DNA of 18,731 bases, from positions 1 through 18,731 of the forward strand of contig DATESN010000010.1 of NCBI GenBank assembly GCA_035270785.1, given 5' to 3'. The DNA is from DATESN01 sp035270785. Lineage in GTDB: Bacteria; Bacillota; Clostridia; Lachnospirales; Lachnospiraceae. The notes under the pieces were generated by a model. It was not told where the DNA came from and made no database searches. It saw only the letters and a program-made list of their open reading frames with translations. Shown one piece after another: positions 14,232 through 18,731 of the stretch; the stretch's first letter is position 1, and every line of letters starts with the position of its first letter. Made by a program: the position numbers and the translations under genes.

Positions 14232-14888
14232 ATGACAAAAGAAATTGAAGTTGCTTTAAATGTATTAAAAGCATATGAATATACAAGGAAAAATGGAATT
14301 TTAAGTATACTCAAATTTGATTTTGTTTGTAAAGACTTTGAATTTATGACAGAAGTTTTTTCTATATGTTTGCAGAAAAAAATTGAAAATAATCAAATAT
14401 ATGAAATATTGAATAATTATGAAGATGATTTTGAAAATAAAAAAATTCATAAGTTGATTGTAAATGGACTGATGTGTATTTTAAATGGTGATGATATAAA
14501 TTATTTAATTGAATTAAGTGCGTCGATTATAGGAAAAAATTCAAGGATATTTTTTCTTAATAGCGTGGAAGAAAATATAAGTAAATCGGATTTAAATGAA
14601 TCAGTTATAAATAAATATAATAATAAGCAACCATTTTCAATTAATACTAATCTACTTAAAAATATATCTCTTGATTCAAATAAAATTAGAATTGCAATAA
14701 ATAAAATGAATAACATGGAAGTTAAACACTTACTAATTGGAGTATCTGGAGAGAATGCAAAAAAAATAATAAACGAATTAGATTCAGATATGATTAGGTT
14801 TATTGAGGAAGATGCAATTGTTACCATAAATGAGGATGATATAATAACTGCTGAAAAAAAGTTTATTAGTTTTATAGAGAATATTTGA
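14232..14888 (+). CDS. Protein with FliG C-terminal-like and MotA-cytoplasmic-like segments
   Basis: This 218-residue soluble protein has no membrane span. Its front LKAYEYTRKNGILSIL (12-27) and KLIVNGLMCILNGDD (74-88) resemble the cytoplasmic helices of MotA (A-R-R-x-G-I/L-L-S/A-L and G-L-x-x-I-x-D-G). Residues 150-218 resemble the FliG C-terminal domain: IRIAINKMNNMEVKHLLIGVSGENAKKII, then AIVTINEDDIITAEKKFISFIENI. In flagellar motors these two pieces touch each other. Having them in one short soluble protein outside a flagellar operon is unusual. The start has AGGAGG ten bases ahead. It may be a decoy, a motor modulator or a re-used fold. The match is by eye, so function stays uncertain. 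Confidence 0.5.
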   Translation: MTKEIEVALNVLKAYEYTRKNGILSILKFDFVCKDFEFMTEVFSICLQKKIENNQIYEILNNYEDDFENKKIHKLIVNGLMCILNGDDINYLIELSASIIGKNSRIFFLNSVEENISKSDLNESVINKYNNKQPFSINTNLLKNISLDSNKIRIAINKMNNMEVKHLLIGVSGENAKKIINELDSDMIRFIEEDAIVTINEDDIITAEKKFISFIENI

Positions 14889-14951
14889 ATGATCAATTTT
14901 ATAGCCGAGAAGAAATGAAAATATAAGAATTGTTAAATGAGGGATAATGCA

Positions 14952-15500
14952 ATGAAAACATTAATATTTAATGGTTCTCCAAGAAAAAAAGGTGATACGG
15001 TAAGTCTTATTGGTGAAGTTATTGATCACTTAAATGGTGAGTATAAAATTGTTAATGCGTATGATTGTGGAATTGGAGCATGTGTTGATTGCAGATATTG
15101 CTGGAAAAACACTGGTTGTTGTGTAAATGATGCAATGCAAGATGTTTATGCATACATACAAGAGAGTGATAATATTTTACTTGCATCACCTATTTATTTT
15201 TCAGAATTAACAGGGGCGTTGCTAAATGTAGGAAGTCGTTTACAAACTTATTTTTGTGCCAGTTACTTTAGAAATGAAAAGCCAATCCAAAAATCTAAAA
15301 AAGGTGCGGTAATATTAGTAGGTGGAGGAGATGGAAATATTAATAAACCATATGAGACAGCCTGTTGTTTACTGCATCATATGAATGCTTATGATATTAT
15401 GCCAGTAGTATTTAGTCATAATACAAATGAAAAACCAGCAATAGAAGATAAGAATGCATTAATTGGGATCACTAATATTATAGAATTTTTTAATGGCTAA
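14952..15500 (+). CDS. Flavodoxin-fold NAD(P)H-dependent oxidoreductase
   Basis: This 182-residue protein shows the FMN-binding start LIFNGSPRKKGDTVSLI (4-20), a cysteine-rich loop GIGACVDCRYCWKNTGCCVND (40-60; Cys44, 47, 50, 56, 57) typical of iron-sulfur flavoprotein/NADPH-reductase relatives, and ASPIYFSELTG (78-88) that closes over the flavin. Members reduce quinones, azo or nitro compounds or pass electrons through a cluster. Because the loop motif is C-x2-C-x2-C-x5-C, a bound iron-sulfur cluster is possible but not certain. ATG at 14952 has GAGGGA seven bases ahead. The ATG at 14937 overlaps that site. Repeat R14 begins 18 bases after its stop. Confidence 0.85.
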   Translation: MKTLIFNGSPRKKGDTVSLIGEVIDHLNGEYKIVNAYDCGIGACVDCRYCWKNTGCCVNDAMQDVYAYIQESDNILLASPIYFSELTGALLNVGSRLQTYFCASYFRNEKPIQKSKKGAVILVGGGDGNINKPYETACCLLHHMNAYDIMPVVFSHNTNEKPAIEDKNALIGITNIIEFFNG

Positions 15501-15518
15501 TATAGATTTCAAAAAAAC

Positions 15519-15546
15519 GGGCTTCCCATTATGAATAAACAAATAA
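15519..15546 (+). repeat. Array repeat R14, last copy before the transposon
   Basis: GGGCTTCCCATTATGAATAA keeps the left half. The right half continues ACAAATAAG instead of GAAG. About 80 bases later the transposon end begins, so any further cassettes are displaced beyond the window. Confidence 0.85.
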
Positions 15547-15749
15547 GTAGAATAATGATAAGTTCTGAGGTATTCACATATTATTGTTGAATAAGCAAAA
15601 ATTATTTATATGGACAAGCTAGAATGTTAAGCGACACGCTTCAATCACCACCAACTGCAAATTATTTGCTCCTAAGTTCAGCATGAAAACAACGCGCTTT
15701 CATCGACACAACACGATATCAGTGGTAGCGGCGACGCACTGTCGTAGCT

Positions 15750-15783
15750 TTATCAAATCGGAGGACTTCCTTCGATTTGATAA
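15750..15783. repeat. Long hairpin inside the left transposon end
   Basis: TTATCAAATCGGAGG (15750-15764) pairs with CCTTCGATTTGATAA (15769-15783) over 15 positions with one wobble or mismatch and a four-base ACTT loop. It lies about 50 bases behind the ATPase stop codon. There is no T run on either strand, so it may be a structural part of the end or protect the transposon message rather than be a classic terminator. Confidence 0.7.
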
Positions 15784-15835
15784 GGCCATGACATACGCCA
15801 CGGCCTTTCAGAACTCAGAAATTATAAAGTTGAAT

Positions 15836-16642
15836 TTAGTGAAGCGCTTGGGCATTAATAGCGGCAAGAATGACATCCGTATCGATGGATTTCTTGTCAA
15901 GTTGTGCCCCTAACGCAAGGGCGTCCGTCATTAAATTATCAATTAAACGAGGGTTTCCCTGGCAGTAGCCGTGGATTGCACCAATGGAAGCATCTTCTAA
16001 GATGGAGCTAGAAGCGCCTGCCATGGAAAGTTTGTGAAGGATGTAGTCTGCAATTTCATGATCCCCCAGACCTTCATAGTTATAATGCACGGTAATGCGC
16101 TGCTTTAAGGCTTCATGAACCGGTTTTTCCAAGATGTTATTTAAATACGGTTCCCCTGCCAGAATCAACGTGAAGCAGTTGAGGGAATCATAGCCATGAT
16201 TCATAATCATTTTGATATCCTTTAAGATGCCAGAACCTAGATATTGTGCTTCATCAATGGCGATAATCATGGGCTTTCGCTTCTCTTTATAGAGGTAGTA
16301 AATACGCTCCTGAATCGCCTTAAACATTCCTGTTTTTCCTCCGGTTGTTTCTACACCCAAACAGGTACAGAACTGCCGATAGAATTCTGAGACAGAAATG
16401 GTGGACAGGCAGATGTATTCCATCTGAAAGAGGTTTGTATTCAAAGATTTTGCAAAACAACGTAAGGCAAAAGATTTCCCCATGCCGGGACGTGCCGTAA
16501 AAACACCAATGCCACGGACGTCTTTTAAGTAGTTCAAACGAGAGAGGGTTTCTTTGTGATCCTGGGATTGGAAACAATCCGATTCCTGAAGGTGTTGCTT
16601 ATCAAAGGGATTAAAGGAAAGTCCATAGTAACTTTTGTACAT
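15836..16642 (-). CDS. ExeA/TniB-like AAA ATPase, transposition helper
   Basis: The 268-residue protein begins MYKSYYGLSFNPFDKQ, the usual start of ExeA-type ATPases. It has Walker A TARPGMGKS (49-57), Walker B MIIAIDEAQYLG (125-136) and the sensor-like segment LILAGEPYLNNIL, followed by the helical HGYCQGNPRLIDNL lid. In transposons of this type it binds DNA and selects or activates target sites for the DDE transposase, in the way of TniB, IstB or TnsC. Its ATG shares the TAATG overlap with the transposase stop codon, with GAGGAG upstream, so translation is coupled. The family is also used in type II secretion, but the neighbour settles the role. Confidence 0.9.
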   Translation of the reverse strand: MYKSYYGLSFNPFDKQHLQESDCFQSQDHKETLSRLNYLKDVRGIGVFTARPGMGKSFALRCFAKSLNTNLFQMEYICLSTISVSEFYRQFCTCLGVETTGGKTGMFKAIQERIYYLYKEKRKPMIIAIDEAQYLGSGILKDIKMIMNHGYDSLNCFTLILAGEPYLNNILEKPVHEALKQRITVHYNYEGLGDHEIADYILHKLSMAGASSSILEDASIGAIHGYCQGNPRLIDNLMTDALALGAQLDKKSIDTDVILAAINAQALH

Positions 16643-17898
16643 TACATCACTCCTCTCTTAGAATAGTCCATAAGGGGAAGATTGTTGCGTTTGGCTTTGC
16701 CGTTGGCTACCTTGTCGGTAGGATGTATCGGATAATGAACACCTTCATAGAGAATGTAGGCATCTTCCATACGGTCAGGCAGATAGCGGATTTCCACCTT
16801 CATCGTTATAAACTGCATAGGTGCATCATAGTAAGTGCCATCAAGGGAAATGCAAGAATCATGATTCACTTTTCGAATGACACGATTATGAAAGCACTCG
16901 TCTAGCCACTCTGATGATTTTGGTGTCTGAATCGATGAATTGGTTTTTCTAAAACGGTCCAGAGGCGTTTCCTTGGTGGCGGAATGGATGGTGGTATTGT
17001 GCTTTCTGATGTAAGCCAATAGTTCCTGATTAAACTCCTGAAGTGATTGAATCTGAGAGGCATCAAGTCCATAAAGCCAACGATTTTTGAGGGTACGAAA
17101 ATTTCGTTCCACCTTACCTTTACTAGCCCCGTCTCTGACTGGCGTATGAAGCTCCACCGATCCAATGGAACCGCAGATAAGCGTTAACTGCTCGTTGGAA
17201 TAAGAAGAACCGTTATCTAAGTAAAGTTTAAAAGGGATACCATAGGTAGCAACTGCTTCTTTTAATACTTTTTGGAAGTTGTAAGCATTATCATTGTAGA
17301 AAATACGACCACCTACAATGAGTCTGGAATGATCATCAATAATCATAATCAAGTAAGTGCGGCGGGACTTGCCGTTTTCCGTAATGTAGGGAAGATAACA
17401 GGTATCCGCTTGCCAAAGACCACCGAAGAATTCTTCTTCAAATGCTTTACGATCTCGGATGGTTAAGTTTCTAGCAGATTTCAGGTCGTTTTTCTTAATG
17501 AAACGCTGAACAGAAGCAACGGAAACATCTGCGGGAATAAATCCTTCCTCTATGAGCCGGATATGAATTTGTGTAGCATTGAGTCTTGTATACTTTTCTT
17601 TTAAGCGGTAGATTTCTTCTATGGCGACATCACTAAGCGTTCGTGTAGAACCTTTGTCAGCCCGAACCTGTGGCATTAAAGCATCCATGCCCCCTTTTTT
17701 ATAGAGATGGGTCCATTTGCCTAAGGTTTTTGGATGATAACGGAAGGTGGTACCATCCGGAAGCGTGAGGGGGTGTTGGGTCACCCTACGATAATAGGCA
17801 GAAGCAGAAACATCCGAATAGATGCCCTGAATAACCGGTGCGATTAGAGCGAACCGGAAATGAGCGATTTTGATAGGTGAAGTTGCTTGGTTTGACAT
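16642..17898 (-). CDS. DDE transposase, IS481/TniA-like integrase core
   Basis: The 418-residue protein has N-terminal helix-turn-helix segments (about 20-75 and 85-140, including TLGKWTHLYKKGGMDALMP) for binding the transposon ends, and an rve catalytic core with LWQADTCYL (Asp165), LYLDNGSS (Asp228) and GKVERNF (Glu264), a DD35E triad. A beta-barrel-like C-terminal part holds YYDAPMQFITMKVEIRYL. It cuts and joins the element ends. The start at 17898 has AGGAGG nearby on the - strand (17908-17913). It lies between the DUF6431 gene and the coupled ATPase gene. All catalytic residues are in place, so it may be active. Confidence 0.93.
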   Translation of the reverse strand: MSNQATSPIKIAHFRFALIAPVIQGIYSDVSASAYYRRVTQHPLTLPDGTTFRYHPKTLGKWTHLYKKGGMDALMPQVRADKGSTRTLSDVAIEEIYRLKEKYTRLNATQIHIRLIEEGFIPADVSVASVQRFIKKNDLKSARNLTIRDRKAFEEEFFGGLWQADTCYLPYITENGKSRRTYLIMIIDDHSRLIVGGRIFYNDNAYNFQKVLKEAVATYGIPFKLYLDNGSSYSNEQLTLICGSIGSVELHTPVRDGASKGKVERNFRTLKNRWLYGLDASQIQSLQEFNQELLAYIRKHNTTIHSATKETPLDRFRKTNSSIQTPKSSEWLDECFHNRVIRKVNHDSCISLDGTYYDAPMQFITMKVEIRYLPDRMEDAYILYEGVHYPIHPTDKVANGKAKRNNLPLMDYSKRGVM

Positions 17899-17998
17899 GA
17901 GTAAACCTCCTTGTATTTTTAAAATCAGTATAAAGGACAGGAGGCTTGCATACGATTACGGAATCCTGTGGTTAGCAACTGGTAAAAAGCAAGGTTTG

Positions 17999-18574
17999 CT
18001 AGGGAAGATGAGAACGTGTCGTAAAGGGGCATTGCTGCAAGAATGAAAAGGGAAAGACTTGAAAGAAATCCATGGGGAAGGAAGAAACATCCATGAGAAA
18101 ACAGAGAAAAGAAAGAGAGGAAGTTTCTACATCGGAAAGAATTCCTAACCATAGCGCTTTTTGTTTATGGAACAAGGCAATCCAGGCATATAAGGTGGAG
18201 ATGCTGATGGAATAGATGGAACATAACTTTTCCACGGTAAAAGAATGAAGAAAGTATAAGCGCAGAACTCTGAGAATAAAAAACAGACTATAGGATCCAT
18301 AGGGAATTAAAACATCTGGAAGAAGTGCATGGGTATGTCCGCAGGAAGAACAGATGACTCTGGAAATAGAAACATGGTGACAGAAAACAGCGTGATTCTC
18401 GATGACAATCAGATCGCGTTCATAAGAGGCATGAAAAGAGCATAAATGCTTGGCACCGCAGGTGGGACAAACCTCAGAAGAGACGACAATCGAATCCTGG
18501 GCATTCTTAAAAATACAATAATCGGAATTATTTATGGAATTAAGCTTGCAAAGTAAAGTGAATTTTCTTATCAT
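17999..18574 (-). CDS. DUF6431 zinc-ribbon protein of the transposon
   Basis: This 191-residue protein has a zinc ribbon CPTCG...C (Cys36, 39) paired with VICSSCGHTHALLP (Cys75, 78), followed by FFILRVLRLYFLHSFTVEKLCSIYSISISTLYAWIALF (about 98-135), which reads as a helix-turn-helix. It agrees with DUF6431 proteins that accompany IS481-type transposase plus ExeA ATPase in clostridia. It likely binds DNA, perhaps at the transposon end or target, but its job is not known. The start is the ATG at 18574; no clear ribosome binding site precedes it, so another start is possible. Confidence 0.75.
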   Translation of the reverse strand: MIRKFTLLCKLNSINNSDYCIFKNAQDSIVVSSEVCPTCGAKHLCSFHASYERDLIVIENHAVFCHHVSISRVICSSCGHTHALLPDVLIPYGSYSLFFILRVLRLYFLHSFTVEKLCSIYSISISTLYAWIALFHKQKALWLGILSDVETSSLSFLCFLMDVSSFPMDFFQVFPFSFLQQCPFTTRSHLP

Positions 18575-18584
18575 TAGTATGTGG

Positions 18585-18660
18585 CACGCAGCAATGCGTG
18601 GCTTGGTATGTTGAGAGAAGGAGCGGAACTTTGGTCGGGGATGCTCCTTCTCGTTTTAGT
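18585..18660. promoter_or_regulatory. Two hairpins between the DUF6431 gene and the right transposon end
   Basis: CACGCA-GCAA-TGCGTG forms a small hairpin (about 18585-18600). GAGAAGGAGC (18615-18624) and GCTCCTTCTC (18643-18652) are perfect ten-base inverted arms, followed on the + strand by GTTTTAG. They lie just ahead of the first transposon gene and could shield it from outside transcription or shape its leader. Read on the + strand the second one resembles a weak terminator. Confidence 0.6.
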
Positions 18661-18731
18661 TGTTAGATAAACTATATGAAATGAGAAGAAAAAGGTCAAG
18701 GAATCGATAGAAAAATAGCGTGTCGTTAAAA

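Larger units (their letters stand above)
15627..18731 (-). mobile_element. TniA/IS481-like transposon with transposase, ExeA-type ATPase and DUF6431 protein
   Basis: Three genes read leftwards: a zinc-ribbon protein, a DD35E transposase and an AAA ATPase, the last two overlapping by one base. The ends carry inverted copies of CGACACGCT (15632-15640 and, as AGCGTGTCG, 18717-18725), each with TTAA next to it (TTAAG on the left, GTTAA on the right). Two more CGACAC/CGACGC copies lie inside the left end (15704, 15732), as expected for the multiple binding sites of Tn7/TniA-type transposases. The GC content is visibly above that of the flanking array. The right boundary is at the window edge, so exact ends and target duplication cannot be fixed. 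Confidence 0.8.

Noticed and set aside
14501..14896. 131-codon - strand frame opposite the FliG/MotA-like gene
   Set aside because: It is the antisense shadow of an AT-rich + strand gene with a good ribosome binding site and recognisable motifs.
4201..15546. CRISPR array
   Set aside because: The repeats are separated by whole genes at irregular distances (about 0.3 to 2.4 kb) and no short uniform spacers exist.
4201..15546. Repeats as ordinary Rho-independent terminators
   Set aside because: The arms are only four to seven bases, the loop is long and AT-rich, there is no T run after them, and the loop and left arm are more conserved than the pairing.
4201..15546. Classic integron attC sites
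   Set aside because: The right ends do not fit GTTRRRY, there are no separate R and L boxes, and length is about 27 bases; only AAC/GTT at the rims of a few copies is similar.
15601..15630. ATGGACAAGCTAGAATGTTAA as a tiny gene cut by the transposon
   Set aside because: Only six codons, no ribosome binding site; nothing supports a gene beyond the chance ATG.
15683..15913. 76-codon + strand frame at the left end of the transposon
   Set aside because: It lies in the transposon end and hairpin and overlaps the ATPase gene antisense, with no binding site.
17925..18152. 75-codon - strand frame overlapping the end of the DUF6431 gene
   Set aside because: No ribosome binding site and low-complexity composition; most likely a shadow, though a frameshifted end of the DUF6431 gene cannot be fully excluded.

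Overview
The window looks like a low-GC Gram-positive genome, most likely a clostridial or Lachnospiraceae-type Firmicute. The coding DNA is AT-rich, nearly every gene has a strong AGGAGG-type ribosome binding site, TTG and GTG starts are used, and the protein families (GrpB, DUF1801, YobR-like GNATs, GH-E nuclease toxins with Imm33/DUF2185) are typical of that group. The last 3.1 kb is visibly richer in GC and was probably acquired separately.

Layout. (1) 1-1483: the 3' end of a polymorphic-toxin gene with a GH-E type HNH/Endo VII nuclease domain, followed by two tightly packed immunity-type genes (ankyrin, Imm33/DUF2185). (2) 1484-2800: a gene-poor junction. It holds the 3' half of a tRNA-Trp-like gene with its terminator, clusters of an integrase-arm-like TTGTGTC repeat, a pair of about 28 bp direct repeats and a truncated histidine-phosphatase start. 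It reads as a former integration site. (3) 2822-4149: an alpha/beta hydrolase, a short gene remnant and a small monooxygenase-like protein. (4) 4201-15546: the most striking part. Fifteen genes plus one frameshifted gene, all on the + strand and functionally unrelated (five GNATs, a phosphoesterase, DUF1801, a CrtO-like membrane protein, GrpB, a 36-residue membrane peptide, a P-loop kinase, NERD/zinc finger, DUF4177, a nucleotidyltransferase, a methyltransferase, a FliG/MotA-like protein, a flavoprotein and a secreted protein), are punctuated by eleven recognisable copies and two decayed candidates of a short palindromic repeat. Its left half is CTTCCCATTAT and its right half TATGAAG. The repeat always lies in the gap between a stop codon and the next ribosome binding site, in one orientation. 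The result is one- to three-gene cassettes, as in an integron cassette array, but the repeat lacks attC architecture and no recombinase is in view. (5) 15627-18731: a transposon with genes on the - strand (zinc-ribbon DUF6431 protein, DD35E transposase, ExeA/TniB-like ATPase), with inverted terminal motifs. It has inserted about 80 bp beyond the last array repeat.

How it fits together: the array genes encode stand-alone small enzymes (acyl transfer, nucleotidyl transfer, methylation, phosphoester hydrolysis, redox) of the sort found in resistance and stress cassettes. Each gene carries its own ribosome binding site. No strong terminators were seen between cassettes, so read-through transcription is plausible. 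The main hypothesis is an undescribed, integron-like gene-capture system that uses a short asymmetric hairpin site, with its recombinase elsewhere in the genome.
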